Assembly (NCBI GenBank): GCA_015061885.1
Contig: SUVS01000014.1
Location: 1-54,323 of the forward strand
Direction: 5' to 3'
Source: Lentisphaerota bacterium
GTDB taxonomy: Bacteria > Verrucomicrobiota > Lentisphaeria > Victivallales > Victivallaceae
Length of the DNA: 54,323 bases
Program-made: the position numbers and the translations under genes
Notes under the pieces: model-generated
What the model was told of the DNA's origin: nothing
The model's database searches: none
What the model saw: only the letters and a program-made list of their open reading frames with translations
Part shown: positions 40,737 to 50,679 of the stretch, in pieces
Position numbering within the stretch: position 1 is the first letter of the stretch
Layout of the letters: every line of letters starts with the position of its first letter

Positions 40737-43481
40737 ATGGCTCGTAAAATCAATACCGACGGTCAGGTCGGCTGGGTAGCTTGGGGATCGCTCATATTCT
40801 GTATGGCGGCTCTGTTTGTGATACTCCGCAGTTCCTTGAGTGCCGCCTTCAGCAGTGACTGGGGAGTTATATGGATTTCGGCGGCGACCACTGCGGGGAT
40901 CATTACGGTTGCCCGCTGCCGCCGGTTCGGTCTGCTTACCGGGTTGACTTTGCCGGTGGTGTTCGGGCTGGCTCTGGCTTTGAAGCTGGTGACGGATGCT
41001 TCTCCGGCATGGTGTATGGCGGGGCTGGCACTGGGTATCTATCTGGCACTGGTCGGCGGCAGAGTGGCGATGCACCTTATCTACATCGATCAGCGGAGCC
41101 GCCAGAGCCACTGGTTCCTTACCTGCTGTATCATACTGCTGCCGGTGGTGCTGATAAGTGCGTTCAAATTGTGCTGGGACGAAGTCCGTGCCACTCCGCA
41201 CGGCCTGGAGCTTTATTCGCAATATCTGCTTATTGCATGGGGCGTTTTTCTGCTGATCTGGCGGCCGGAACTGCTGTTGCGGGCATTGACTTTCATACTC
41301 TGCAACACCTTTTACCATCTGCGGCTGGAACATGCCGAACGGCTGCCGGATTACGGACCGGTGCTGATCGTTTCCAATCATGTGTCGTTTCTGGATGCTT
41401 TGTTCATCATGGGTTTGAAAGCCCGGAAAGTTACCATTCTCATACACAGCAACTTCTACCGGATGCCCGGATTCAAGTGGTTTTTCCGCTGGATCGGAGC
41501 TTTGGAAGTACCCAACGCCAACCAGCCCAAGCAGATGCAGAAGTTTTTCGACCGGGTCCACCGGGTGCTTGACCGCGGCGGCGTAGTTTGCATGTTTCCG
41601 GAAGGCTCGATCTCCCAGAACGGCGTGATGCAGGAATTCAAAAGCGGCGTGGCGGCGATGCTTCCCAATAAGGATGTACCGGTCATACCCATGCACTTGA
41701 GTATGCTCTGGGGCAGTCTGTTCCGTATCCATCAGGGGCATCTGCGTTTCATCCGGCCGCACAAACTGCCGATCCCGGCAACAGTTTATGTGGGCGATCC
41801 CATCCCCGGCGACTGGAACGGTTTCAAAATCTGGCAGAAGATCGGCGAACTGGGTGCCGAGGCGGAAATGCCGCTGATCCCCGGCGAAAAAACCATCCAT
41901 CACCGGTTCCTCAAACGGGCAAAACAGCACCCGTTGCAGGTAACATTCAAAGATTACGATGCAGCGGAACATCTCAACAACTTTCAGGTGCTTGCCCGGT
42001 CGGTGCTTTTGAGCAAAAAATTCCGCAAACTTCTGTCGGAACGCAACGACAACGGCAAAAATATGGGTATCATGCTCGCCAACGGCACCATTGCGGCAGA
42101 AGCCTTGCTCGCCTTGTGGTTTGCTGACCGCCGTGCCGCGATGATAAACTACACCTCCGGAGCCGAAGCCATGCAGAAAATGCGTTTCAAGGCGGAGCTT
42201 AAGACGATCATTACCAGCCGGGCGTTAGTGGAAAAACTCAGACAGCCGGTTATTGAAGAAATGGTGTTTCTGGAAGATATTTTTGCTTCCGCAACTGCGG
42301 TGGAGAGATTTCTGAATTTTCTTCAAGTGCTGCTGGTGCCGCACTGGATACTGATCCGTATGATTTCGCCGGCTTCGTGGCGGGGCGTTACGGATTGTGC
42401 AACGATCCTTTTTTCCAGCGGTTCGACCGGATTGCCCAAAGGGGTGATGCTTTCGCATCACAATCTGCACAGCAACATCATAAGTTTCTGGCGTGAGATC
42501 GCCTGGCGGCCCAACGACAGCGTGTTGGGCAATCTGCCGCTTTTTCATGTTTTCGGGCTGATGACCAACTTCTGTTTCCCGGCGGTAACGGGTACAACGG
42601 TGGTTTATGTGCCCAATCCGCTGGATGGCAAAGCAGTGTGCCAGACCATAAAAGAGAACCGCATAACTCTGCTGCTGGCCACGCCGACATTCCTGCAAAG
42701 TTATCTCAAATACGCTACCGTGGAAGATTTTTCCTCGCTGCGGCTGGTGATCGCCGGAGCTGAAAAACTTCAGCGTAAACTCTTTGAACGGGTCAAAACC
42801 ATTACCGGTTTGAATATTGTCGAAGCCTACGGCTGTACGGAAATGAGCCCCATTGTGGCGATCAATATATCCAGTTCACTTTTTACTTTGGGCAAGGAAT
42901 CCGGGCCCTATGGCAGTATCGGCGTACCCATGCCGGGGATCGCGGTCAAGATCATTGATCCGGATACCGGTGCTGAACTGGGCGAAAATGAACAGGGCTT
43001 GCTGCATTGCAAAGGAGCCAGCGTAATGATCGGTTATCTGGATGATCCCGAAGCCACCGCCAACGCCATTACGCCCGACGGTTATTACAATACCAACGAT
43101 ATAGCCACAGTTGACCGCAACGGCTGTATCCGTATTGTGGGGCGTATGACGCGTTTCAGCAAGATCGCCGGCGAAATGGTTCCGCACGAAATGATCGAAC
43201 GGCGGATCGAAGAACTCGGCCATCTGGACAGTCTGGTGGCAGTTGCCGCCCGCCCCGATGAACGCAAAGGCGAACAGCTGGTGGTATTTTACGCTAAAGA
43301 AGCCAAATTTGATATAGCAGACCTTTTGAAGAAAATGCGGGAATCCGGCCTGCCGAATCTGTGGATACCCCGTGCCGATTGCTTCTTTGAAGTCGAAGCT
43401 ATCCCCATGCTGGGCAACGGCAAAAAAGACCTGAAAAAAGTTCAGGCTCTGGCAAAAGAAATCAGCGAAGATGTTTTTTAA
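40737..43481 (+). CDS. Acyltransferase / acyl-CoA (ACP) synthetase fusion, Aas-like
   Basis: The 914-aa protein joins an N-terminal membrane region of about five helices (12-180) to a PlsC acyltransferase domain and an AMP-forming ligase. The PlsC domain (about 195-380) has H215 and D220 in NHVSFLDA, and FPEGS. The ligase (about 400-910) has [15 protein letters not shown] near 557 as the ATP loop, [19 protein letters not shown] and the late Lys in [10 protein letters not shown]. coli Aas has the same last two domains and re-acylates lysophospholipids; here the leading region is different. The start at 40737 has only a weak AGG 14 nt upstream. Role: probable lysophospholipid repair or fatty-acid uptake at the inner membrane. 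Confidence 0.88.
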   Translation: MARKINTDGQVGWVAWGSLIFCMAALFVILRSSLSAAFSSDWGVIWISAATTAGIITVARCRRFGLLTGLTLPVVFGLALALKLVTDASPAWCMAGLALGIYLALVGGRVAMHLIYIDQRSRQSHWFLTCCIILLPVVLISAFKLCWDEVRATPHGLELYSQYLLIAWGVFLLIWRPELLLRALTFILCNTFYHLRLEHAERLPDYGPVLIVSNHVSFLDALFIMGLKARKVTILIHSNFYRMPGFKWFFRWIGALEVPNANQPKQMQKFFDRVHRVLDRGGVVCMFPEGSISQNGVMQEFKSGVAAMLPNKDVPVIPMHLSMLWGSLFRIHQGHLRFIRPHKLPIPATVYVGDPIPGDWNGFKIWQKIGELGAEAEMPLIPGEKTIHHRFLKRAKQHPLQVTFKDYDAAEHLNNFQVLARSVLLSKKFRKLLSERNDNGKNMGIMLANGTIAAEALLALWFADRRAAMINYTSGAEAMQKMRFKAELKTIITSRALVEKLRQPVIEEMVFLEDIFASATAVERFLNFLQVLLVPHWILIRMISPASWRGVTDCATILFSSGSTGLPKGVMLSHHNLHSNIISFWREIAWRPNDSVLGNLPLFHVFGLMTNFCFPAVTGTTVVYVPNPLDGKAVCQTIKENRITLLLATPTFLQSYLKYATVEDFSSLRLVIAGAEKLQRKLFERVKTITGLNIVEAYGCTEMSPIVAINISSSLFTLGKESGPYGSIGVPMPGIAVKIIDPDTGAELGENEQGLLHCKGASVMIGYLDDPEATANAITPDGYYNTNDIATVDRNGCIRIVGRMTRFSKIAGEMVPHEMIERRIEELGHLDSLVAVAARPDERKGEQLVVFYAKEAKFDIADLLKKMRESGLPNLWIPRADCFFEVEAIPMLGNGKKDLKKVQALAKEISEDVF

Positions 43482-43514
43482 GAATTCAAACTTTAAGATA
43501 CAGGAGAGTTGAAA

Positions 43515-44810
43515 ATGAAAGTTTTGGTAGTCGGTTCCGGCGGTCGTGAACATGTGTTGTGCTGGGTTCTTGCACAGAGCAAAAATGTGGAAAAAGTCTA
43601 TTGTGCCCCCGGCAACGCCGGTATTGCACAGGAGTTTGAATGTGTAAATATCAAAGTCGATGAACTGGAAAAGATGGCTGACTGGGCTGTCGAAAACAAT
43701 ATTGACTTTACCGCCGTCGGACCGGAAGCCCCGCTTTGCGACGGTATCGTGGATGTTTTCAAAAGCCGCGGTCTGAAGATTTTCGGCCCTTCCAAAGCCG
43801 CCGCCCAGCTGGAAGGCAGCAAGACTTTTGCCAAAAAGTTTATGGAAAAATACAATATCCCCACCGCCCGTGCCGCCGAGTTCGATACTCCCGCACCGGC
43901 TAAAGATTATGTCAATAAAGAGTTTGCCAACGGCGAAAAAGGTATCGTGGTCAAGGCTGACGGTCTGGCGGCGGGCAAAGGCGTACTGGTTGCCGACAAT
44001 GCCAAAGATGCCTGCGACTTTATTGATTTGTGCTTTGACGGCGGTTTCGGCGGAGCCGGCAGCCGGGTGCTGATCGAAGAGTGTCTGTTCGGCGAAGAAA
44101 CCAGCGTTCTGGCATTGGTCGATGGCAACACCATCCGGGCGTTGGCTTCCAGTCAGGATCACAAACGGGCTTACGATCAGGATAAAGGCCCCAACACCGG
44201 CGGCATGGGGGCATACAGCCCCGCACCGGTGGTGACAGATGCCGTATTGGAAGAAGTGCAGAAAAATGTTCTGGACAATGTTTTGAGAGGTTTGCAGGCA
44301 GAAAATCTGGACTTCCGCGGTCTGCTTTTTGTGGGGGCAATGGTTACAGATAAGGGCGTCAAAGTTCTGGAATTCAACGTGCGTTTCGGCGATCCGGAAG
44401 TACAGGCGGTCTTGAGCCGTTTTGAAGGCGATCTCCTGGATGTTATGCAGAAAGTCGCTGACGGCAGACTTGCCGAAGCTGAACTGCTCTGGAGCAGTGA
44501 ACCGGCGGTCTGCGTAGTAATGGCATCCGGCGGCTATCCCGGCGATTACGAAAAAGGTTTTGCCATCAGCGGTCTGGCGGAAGCCGCCGCCACCGGGGCA
44601 AAGGTTTTCCACGCCGGAACCAGTTTGAACGACAAGGGCGAGATCGTCAATACCGGCGGCCGGGTCCTGGGCGTGACCGCCCGCGGCAAAGATGTGCGTG
44701 CGGCTATTGAAAATGCCTACAAGGCAGTGGACTGCATCAAGTGGGAAAAAGCATTCTGCCGCCGCGACATCGGCTACCACGCTCTCGAACACGAAGCCGC
44801 CGGCAAGTGA
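43515..44810 (+). CDS. purD: Phosphoribosylamine-glycine ligase
   Basis: The 431-aa protein is PurD (GAR synthetase), the second step of purine synthesis, joining glycine to phosphoribosylamine with ATP. It shows VVGSGGREHVL at the N-terminus, GPEAPLCDGIVD, the ATP-grasp block VVKADGLAAGKGV, GGMGAYSPAP, and EFNVRFGDPEVQ. Length is close to the E. coli enzyme (429 aa). The start is at 43515, with AGGAG 8 nt upstream; a TTG two codons earlier is unlikely. It follows the Aas-like gene by 33 nt and precedes the rhomboid gene by 14 nt, in a housekeeping run. No other purine genes are in the window. Confidence 0.97.
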   Translation: MKVLVVGSGGREHVLCWVLAQSKNVEKVYCAPGNAGIAQEFECVNIKVDELEKMADWAVENNIDFTAVGPEAPLCDGIVDVFKSRGLKIFGPSKAAAQLEGSKTFAKKFMEKYNIPTARAAEFDTPAPAKDYVNKEFANGEKGIVVKADGLAAGKGVLVADNAKDACDFIDLCFDGGFGGAGSRVLIEECLFGEETSVLALVDGNTIRALASSQDHKRAYDQDKGPNTGGMGAYSPAPVVTDAVLEEVQKNVLDNVLRGLQAENLDFRGLLFVGAMVTDKGVKVLEFNVRFGDPEVQAVLSRFEGDLLDVMQKVADGRLAEAELLWSSEPAVCVVMASGGYPGDYEKGFAISGLAEAAATGAKVFHAGTSLNDKGEIVNTGGRVLGVTARGKDVRAAIENAYKAVDCIKWEKAFCRRDIGYHALEHEAAGK

Positions 44811-44824
44811 CCGGCAGGTAAATA

Positions 44825-45700
44825 ATGCTGGGAGAACGACCCTATATGCAATATCGTGATGACCTTGGCAGAGCTGCCCGCGAAGCCATGCAGTGCGTCT
44901 GGGTGCTGATTTTTATAAACGTGGCGGTTTTTCTGCTGAATATCGGCGAAAACGGTTCGCTTTATCTGTGGGCAAACGAGTATAAGTTCCACTGGTATCA
45001 GCTGGCAACATACATGTTTTTCCATGATGGGTTCGGCCATATATTTTTCAATATGTACGGACTTTATCTTTTTGGGAGCATGGTTGCACCGATCCTGGGC
45101 AGAACGCGTTTTCTGATACTCTATTTTGTAAGCGGTATTTGCGGCGGCTTGCTGCATCTGGCGGCTAACTGGGGCGATAAATATCCCACGGTCGGGGCAA
45201 GCGGTGCATTGTTCGGCGTAATGCTGGCTGTGGCAATGTTCCGGCCCAACACCGAGATGTTTATGCTCTTTATACCCGTGCCGATCAAGATAAAAACGCT
45301 GGTCGTTGTATATGCACTGCTGGAAATTTTGAGCTCCGGCAAGCTCGACAATATAGCACATCTGGCACATCTGGGCGGCTTTGTGGGAGCGTATTTGTAT
45401 TTGATGATCTTCTGCAAACGCGATGTGGTCTGGAGCCTGAAAGACCTGTTTAAAGGTCTGGGCGGCTCCGGCAGAAGCAAGACTTATGACCGGCACGGGC
45501 CCTCCGGTTCCGGAGCTTCCGGCAATACGGCAGACAACGGGGCAACCGGCTCGCCGCAGCCGCATATAACGCATGTATCACAGCAGGAAGTTGACCGTCT
45601 GCTGGATAAGATTTCGCAGGAAGGTATCAACAGTCTGACCGATTATGAGCGTGCCGAACTGCAATTTTTCCGTGAACAGATGCAGTCAAAAGGACGGTAA
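44825..45700 (+). CDS. Rhomboid family intramembrane serine protease
   Basis: The 291-aa protein has a core of six membrane helices (about 25-195). The catalytic Ser is S126 in GASGALFG and the His is H182 in AHLGGF; HIFFNMYGLYLFG is the conserved loop-2 histidine/asparagine region. Rhomboids cut substrates within the membrane. The C-terminal cytoplasmic tail (about 205-291) is Gly/Ser-rich and ends in a charged helix, VDRLLDKISQEGINSL, seen in other bacterial rhomboids of this type. AGG lies 7 nt before the ATG. It is probably co-transcribed with purD and queA. Confidence 0.93.
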   Translation: MLGERPYMQYRDDLGRAAREAMQCVWVLIFINVAVFLLNIGENGSLYLWANEYKFHWYQLATYMFFHDGFGHIFFNMYGLYLFGSMVAPILGRTRFLILYFVSGICGGLLHLAANWGDKYPTVGASGALFGVMLAVAMFRPNTEMFMLFIPVPIKIKTLVVVYALLEILSSGKLDNIAHLAHLGGFVGAYLYLMIFCKRDVVWSLKDLFKGLGGSGRSKTYDRHGPSGSGASGNTADNGATGSPQPHITHVSQQEVDRLLDKISQEGINSLTDYERAELQFFREQMQSKGR

Positions 45701-45711
45701 AGGCAATTGAA

Positions 45712-46785
45712 ATGAGAACTGATCTCTTTGATTATCAACTGCCCGAAGAGCTTATCGCCCAGCGGCCCGCCGAAAAACGCGACCGCTCAAGGATGCTGGT
45801 GCTGAACCGGACTACCGGCGAGTGTGTCATCCGGGAATTTGCCGATATTGTTGAATACCTTTCACCGGGTGATCTGCTGGTCAGCAACAACACCAAAGTC
45901 ATGCGGGCAAGAATGTACGGCAGAAAAAACGGTCTGGCGGAAGGTGCGTACTTTGAAGCTCTTTTGCTCAATCCGCATCCGGCGGGCGAAAAGGTTCCCG
46001 GTACCCGTTATCAGGCCATGCTCAAGCCGGGTAAGCGGGCAGTGCCGGGTACCTGGGTGAAACTGCTCGACCACGCCGGAAATATGTTGGCAGATGCCCC
46101 CGGTTTTACCGTGGCTGAACGCCTGGAAGACGGCACTTTTGTTGTTGATTTTGACGATGCCGATCAGGAAACTTTGCAGGAGAAATTCGGTCATATACCC
46201 TTGCCGCCTTATATCAAACGGGGCGATGAGGGCAGTGATTTTGAGCGTTACCAGACCATTTTTGCCAAAGTATCCGGTGCGGTGGCGGCTCCGACAGCGG
46301 GATTGCATTTTACCGGAGATGTGATCGCAGAGCTTGAGGCAAAAGGCGTTGTCCGCTCGGAAGTAACGCTTCATGTGGGGGCAGGTACTTTCAAGCCGGT
46401 CAGCGAAGAGATCATTACCGATCACAAGATGCACACGGAACGGTTTGTTTTAAGTCCGGCAACTGCCGATTTGATAAACGCCACGCGTTCTGCGGGCAGA
46501 AAAGTTGTGGCAGTAGGTACGACCACGGTGCGGACGCTCGAAAGCTGTGCCGGCGAGGATGGCAGAGTTCAGGCTCAAAGCGGGGCGACCAATATATTTT
46601 TATATCCGCCGTACAAACCGCGGGCAGTGGATATGCTTTTAACGAATTTTCATCTGCCGAAAAGTACGCTGCTGATGCTCGTAAGCTGTTTTGCCGACCG
46701 CGAAAAAGTGCTTAAAGCGTATCAGACGGCGATCGAAAACCAGATGCGTTTTTACAGTTACGGCGATTGTATGTTGTTTATATGA
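45712..46785 (+). CDS. queA: S-adenosylmethionine:tRNA ribosyltransferase-isomerase
   Basis: The 357-aa protein is QueA, which transfers and rearranges the ribosyl part of SAM to preQ1-modified tRNA, making epoxyqueuosine. Family blocks are DYQLPEELIAQRPAEKRDRSRM near the N-terminus (shown here in part), PGDLLVSNNTKV, then PLPPYIKR, GAVAAPTAGLHFT, HVGAGTFKPV and TNFHLPKSTLLMLVSCF. Length matches the usual 340-360 aa. AAGG lies about 9 nt before the ATG. It sits 11 nt after the rhomboid gene and 8 nt before aroE. No tgt or queuosine-synthesis neighbours are present. Confidence 0.97.
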   Translation: MRTDLFDYQLPEELIAQRPAEKRDRSRMLVLNRTTGECVIREFADIVEYLSPGDLLVSNNTKVMRARMYGRKNGLAEGAYFEALLLNPHPAGEKVPGTRYQAMLKPGKRAVPGTWVKLLDHAGNMLADAPGFTVAERLEDGTFVVDFDDADQETLQEKFGHIPLPPYIKRGDEGSDFERYQTIFAKVSGAVAAPTAGLHFTGDVIAELEAKGVVRSEVTLHVGAGTFKPVSEEIITDHKMHTERFVLSPATADLINATRSAGRKVVAVGTTTVRTLESCAGEDGRVQAQSGATNIFLYPPYKPRAVDMLLTNFHLPKSTLLMLVSCFADREKVLKAYQTAIENQMRFYSYGDCMLFI

Positions 46786-46793
46786 GGTGAAAA

Positions 46794-47648
46794 ATGTTTA
46801 CTTTAGACGATGAAAATATCAAATATGCCGTTATCGGCGACCCGGTGGCTCACAGTGTATCGCCCGCCATGCAGAATGCGGCATTTATGGCGGCCGGTTT
46901 GGATGAACGCTACGGCAAATACCATGTAAAGCCGGAGGAACTGCCGGAGTTTGTGGAGTTTGCCCGCCGGAATCTGCTGGGATTCAATGCCACCGTGCCG
47001 CACAAAAGTGCGTTGATACCGCTGTTGGATGAAATATCTCCGGCGGCGTTGGCGGCAAAGAGTGTCAATACCGTAATAAACCGCAACGGCAGACTCTATG
47101 GCGACAGTACCGACGGTTATGGTTTGGAAACTGCACTTTTTGAAGCATTCAAGCTCAATATTAAAGGCTCCACAATCGTTATATTAGGTGCGGGCGGTGC
47201 GGCACAGGCAACCGCATTTGAGTTTGTTTCAAGATCAGCTGCCGGATTGACGATCGTCAACCGCACCAGAAGCAAGGCGGAAGCTCTGGCTCAACAGCTT
47301 GCCGGCAAAGATACTCTGCTGACTGCTCTGGGCAATGACGAAACTGACCGGATCGCCGCCGCCGTGGCCGGTGCCGATGTGGTGATCCAGGCCACCAGTG
47401 CCGGTTTGCGTGCCGACGATGCTCCGCCCATAGAGCTGGAGCTGCTGAAAAATGCTCATGCGGTTTTTGATATGATCTATCACCCGACCAAAGTGCAGGA
47501 GTTTGCCCGCAAAAACAACATACCATGTGCCGACGGCAGAGGTATGCTGCTGCATCAGGGAGCGAAAAGTTTCAGTTTGTGGACCGATCGTCCGGCGGCA
47601 GTCGCGGCAATGCGTGCGGCGTTGGATAACGCCTTGAATCATAAATAA
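46794..47648 (+). CDS. aroE: Shikimate dehydrogenase
   Basis: The 284-aa protein is AroE, which reduces 3-dehydroshikimate with NADPH. SVSP at 21-24 binds shikimate, K71 in NATVPHK is the catalytic Lys (the usual text is N-V/I-T-V/I-PHK, so Ala is a small change), and D107 in DSTDGYG is the catalytic Asp. GAGGAAQA forms the nucleotide loop and NRTRSKAE the NADP-binding strand. GAGG lies 8 nt before the ATG. It is followed by a 128-nt gap with phased 11-bp repeats before the Mrp gene. Confidence 0.95.
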   Translation: MFTLDDENIKYAVIGDPVAHSVSPAMQNAAFMAAGLDERYGKYHVKPEELPEFVEFARRNLLGFNATVPHKSALIPLLDEISPAALAAKSVNTVINRNGRLYGDSTDGYGLETALFEAFKLNIKGSTIVILGAGGAAQATAFEFVSRSAAGLTIVNRTRSKAEALAQQLAGKDTLLTALGNDETDRIAAAVAGADVVIQATSAGLRADDAPPIELELLKNAHAVFDMIYHPTKVQEFARKNNIPCADGRGMLLHQGAKSFSLWTDRPAAVAAMRAALDNALNHK

Positions 47649-47669
47649 CGAGGCTGTTTTAAGCTCAAA

Positions 47670-47713
47670 TGACGGATAAATGACGGAAGTTTGACGGATA
47701 AGTGACGGATGAA
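47670..47713 (+). repeat. Four phased 11-bp TGACGGA repeats
   Basis: TGACGGA starts at 47670, 47681, 47692 and 47703, exactly 11 bp apart, giving four tandem units with variable last four bases. A fifth TGACGGA lies at 47746, still upstream of the Mrp ATPase start at 47777. One turn of DNA is about 10.5 bp, so the repeats fall on nearly one face of the helix, as in cooperative binding sites. Slippage of a microsatellite-like sequence is the alternative. Confidence 0.7.
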
Positions 47714-47776
47714 TATAGTTTGTAAATACCCGGTCAGGCACCGCTTGACGGAGCAACTGTAACAGGAGAAATATTT

Positions 47777-48601
47777 ATGGCTTGCAATGGAGATTGCTCA
47801 AACTGCAACAGCAAAGAAAAGGCGGCGGAAGATTGCCGTCTGAAAAGCACCATGCAGAACATCAAACACAAAATTGTGGTGATGTCCGGCAAGGGCGGTG
47901 TGGGTAAAAGCACCGTGGCGGTGAATCTGGCGGTGTCGCTGGCAATGGCAGGCAACAGCGTAGGTTTGCTGGATGTGGATATTCACGGGCCGAGCATACC
48001 GCAAATGCTCAAACTCGGTAATTGCGGCGTGATGATGGAAAACGACATGATCCTGCCGCAGGAGATCGGTTCGCTCAAAGTCGTGTCGCTGGGATTCATG
48101 TTCGACGACCCTGACGGGGCGATCATCTGGCGTGGCCCGATGAAAATAGGCGTCATCAAACAATTTTTGAGCGATGTGGCATGGGGCGAACTGGATTATC
48201 TGGTGATCGATTCTCCGCCCGGTACCGGCGATGAGCCGCTGACCGTCTGCCAGCTGCTTGACGGCGATAAAAAAGCCGTTATCGTTACCACTCCGCAGCA
48301 GGTTGCCGCCAATGATGTGGCAAAAAGTCTGAATTTCTGTCAGCAGTTGGAGTTCCCGGTGCTGGGGTTGGTGGAAAATATGAGCGGTTTTGTCTGTCCG
48401 GACTGCGGCAAGGTGGTGAATATCTTTGCCGAAGGTGCCGGCGAAAAACTCGCGGCAAAATATGGAGTGGAACTCCTTGCCAAAATACCGCTCGACCCGG
48501 TGATATGTCAGGGCGGCGACGAAGGTACGCCCTTCAGTCAACGCTTCGCCAAAAGTGTACCCGGCAAAGCCTTTGAAGCAATGGTGCAGAAATATTTTTG
48601 A
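47777..48601 (+). CDS. Mrp/NBP35 family ATPase (Fe-S carrier)
   Basis: The 274-aa protein is a ParA-like P-loop ATPase of the Mrp/ApbC group that binds and delivers iron-sulphur clusters. GKGGVGKST (38-46) is the deviant Walker A loop, followed by DVDIHGPSIPQML and DSPPGTGDEPLT. CPDC near residue 212 is the paired-Cys motif for a bridging cluster. The N-terminus has an additional Cys-rich stretch (CNGDCSNC, C20), as in NBP35-type proteins. AGGAG lies 8 nt before the ATG. It lacks the N-terminal DUF59 domain of many Mrp proteins. Confidence 0.93.
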   Translation: MACNGDCSNCNSKEKAAEDCRLKSTMQNIKHKIVVMSGKGGVGKSTVAVNLAVSLAMAGNSVGLLDVDIHGPSIPQMLKLGNCGVMMENDMILPQEIGSLKVVSLGFMFDDPDGAIIWRGPMKIGVIKQFLSDVAWGELDYLVIDSPPGTGDEPLTVCQLLDGDKKAVIVTTPQQVAANDVAKSLNFCQQLEFPVLGLVENMSGFVCPDCGKVVNIFAEGAGEKLAAKYGVELLAKIPLDPVICQGGDEGTPFSQRFAKSVPGKAFEAMVQKYF

Positions 48602-48625
48602 GCGATCCAACCGGGGGCGTGACCA

Positions 48626-49612
48626 ATGAAAAAACTGGAAAACAAGCGTATTCTCATTACCGGCGGTGCGGGGTTCATCGGGTCCAATCTGGTGGAAAAA
48701 TTTCTTGCACAGAACAACGAAGTGGTGGTGCTGGATAATTTTTCCACCGGCAAACGGGAAAATCTTGCCGCCTTTGCCGGGTGCAAGGCATTTACGCTTG
48801 TTGAAGGCGATATACGCAACATCGACGATTGCCGTCAAGCCCTCGACGGAGTGGAATATGTTCTGCATCAGGCGGCATTGGGCAGTGTACCGAGGTCGGT
48901 CAAAGACCCGGTAACGAGTACGCATGTCAATATTCTGGGTTTTGTAAATATGCTTTTTGCCTCCCAGCAGGCGGGGGTCAAACGCTTTGTTTATGCCGCC
49001 AGCAGTTCCACCTACGGCGACAGCAAATCACTGCCCAAAAAAGAGGATGTTATCGGCAAACCGCTTTCGCCCTACGCCATAACCAAGTATGTCAACGAGC
49101 TTTACGCCGAAAATTTCCATAATCTATACGGCATAGACACCGTCGGACTGCGTTACTTCAATGTGTTCGGCAGAAGACAGGACCCCCACGGAGCATACGC
49201 CGCAGTTATTCCGAAATTTGTGATAAATCTTTTGCGGCACGAACCGGTAACGATCAATGGCGACGGCAGTTACAGCCGCGATTTTACCTACATAGATAAT
49301 GTATTGCAGGCCAATGAGCTGGCTTTGCTGACAGAAAAACCCGGTTCGCTGAATACCGTTTACAATGTCGCTTGCGGCAGCCGCACCACGCTCAACGAAT
49401 TGTTTGAGTATCTCAAAGAAGAATTGAGTGTTTTTGATTTGCAGATAAAAGATGCCGTTGCCGTACATGGTGCCGGACGCACCGGCGATATACCCCACAG
49501 TCTGGCAGACATCAGCAAAGCGTCTGAACTGCTGGGGTATCAGCCGACCCACAATGTCCGGCAGGGGTTGCACGAATGTTGCCAATGGTATGCTGAAAAC
49601 CTCAAAATATGA
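48626..49612 (+). CDS. NAD-dependent UDP-sugar 4-epimerase, WbpP-like
   Basis: The 328-aa protein is an extended short-chain dehydrogenase. GGAGFIGS (13-20) binds NAD, the SSSTYG block provides the Ser/Thr, and Y-x3-K in PYAITKY is catalytic. HQAALGSVPRSVKDP closely resembles the WbpP/TviC group, which epimerises UDP-GlcNAc or UDP-GlcNAcA at C4 for surface polysaccharides. Length is near the typical 340 aa. It begins 24 nt after the Mrp gene and overlaps the GntR regulator by 4 nt. It probably supplies an activated amino sugar for envelope glycans. Confidence 0.88.
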   Translation: MKKLENKRILITGGAGFIGSNLVEKFLAQNNEVVVLDNFSTGKRENLAAFAGCKAFTLVEGDIRNIDDCRQALDGVEYVLHQAALGSVPRSVKDPVTSTHVNILGFVNMLFASQQAGVKRFVYAASSSTYGDSKSLPKKEDVIGKPLSPYAITKYVNELYAENFHNLYGIDTVGLRYFNVFGRRQDPHGAYAAVIPKFVINLLRHEPVTINGDGSYSRDFTYIDNVLQANELALLTEKPGSLNTVYNVACGSRTTLNELFEYLKEELSVFDLQIKDAVAVHGAGRTGDIPHSLADISKASELLGYQPTHNVRQGLHECCQWYAENLKI

Positions 49613-50679
49613 GTCAAAAGACTATGAGCCGTCCCGCCAACACTTTTTTTATAGATGTACTGCGTCAGGCGATCACCGATGGTGAATACGCCAATGGTGC
49701 TTTACTGCCCAGCGAGCGTAAGATCGCCGCCGATTTCAATGTGGGCAGAAGTGTGGTACGCAATGCTATGAAAGAACTTGCCGCCGAAGGGCTCATAGCC
49801 CTGATACCGCATCGTGGGGCAACGGTCAACAGAAATACCAACGAGCGGAAATTCCGGCGTTTCATGTTCTGTTGCGGCATGCTGCGTAAATTCCCCGAAG
49901 AGATGCTTGCACTGCTGTCGGCAGTCTGCATGGCGGCGGCAAACGAACACGCAGAAGTGCTGGTGAGTTTTTCGGAAGAAAGCGAAATCGTCCTCGACAT
50001 CAACGAACTTGCCAACCGTATCCATCAGGGAGAACTGCAAGGCGTAATGATATTGGAAAATTGCAGCGGCGATACCCTTGAGGCGTTGAAAAAATATTCC
50101 ATACCCTATGTGATTATCAATCAGGAGGCTTTTTACGGCGGTTGTTCCTGCCGTATAGATCATCGTGCCATCGGCAGAATGGCAGGCAGCAGATTACTGC
50201 AAAGCAAGATGCCGCATTACGGGAGCGTGACCGGCAATCTCAATACGCTGTTTTTCAAAGAAATGCTCGCCGGATTCCGCGGTGCATTGGCCGAAGAGGA
50301 GATCATGCTCGACCGGGATTTGATTTTTGAACTCATGCCGACGTTTTCTGACGAAAGCTACCGCTCGCTGGTGGAGTTTCTGCGTAAAGCCCCCAAGCCG
50401 CTGGCACTTTTTGCCATGCGTGATGTGCGGGCGGGGTTCGTCTGCCGGGCGTGTGCCGAGCTGGGTTTGCAGATACCCGGCGATGTGTCGATAATCGGCT
50501 ACGATAATATTTCGTGGTCAGAGGGTGCGTCCATGGGGCTGACGACCATCAGCCAGCCGGTCAAAGAACAGGCACTGCACAGCGTGAAAATGCTCAAAAA
50601 GTGGTACGAAACCGGCAAAGAACCCGCCCCAGCAGTAGTGACCGGCAATCTGATAGAACGCACAAGCATAAAGTGCTGA
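49609..50679 (+). CDS. GntR-type HTH with LacI-type sensor domain
   Basis: The 356-aa protein has an N-terminal winged helix of the GntR family (about 10-75; LLPSERKIAADFNVGRS then VVRNAMKELAAEGLI) and a periplasmic-binding-protein-like sensor of the LacI/GalR type (about 85-350; VMILENCSGDTLEALK, GFVCRACAELGLQIP and IIGYDNISWSEGA). Such hybrids (AraR-like) repress sugar genes until a sugar binds. It overlaps the epimerase stop by 4 nt (ATGA), an uncommon coupling for a regulator. Its stop codon abuts the stop of the convergent AraC gene with no gap. The target operon is not evident. Confidence 0.9.
   Translation: MSQKTMSRPANTFFIDVLRQAITDGEYANGALLPSERKIAADFNVGRSVVRNAMKELAAEGLIALIPHRGATVNRNTNERKFRRFMFCCGMLRKFPEEMLALLSAVCMAAANEHAEVLVSFSEESEIVLDINELANRIHQGELQGVMILENCSGDTLEALKKYSIPYVIINQEAFYGGCSCRIDHRAIGRMAGSRLLQSKMPHYGSVTGNLNTLFFKEMLAGFRGALAEEEIMLDRDLIFELMPTFSDESYRSLVEFLRKAPKPLALFAMRDVRAGFVCRACAELGLQIPGDVSIIGYDNISWSEGASMGLTTISQPVKEQALHSVKMLKKWYETGKEPAPAVVTGNLIERTSIKC

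Noticed and set aside
42876-44792. 638-codon open frame on the minus strand
   Set aside because: It is antisense to purD and the Aas-like gene, both certain by motifs; it has no ribosome binding site and a shadow-like composition rich in His, Phe and Gly.
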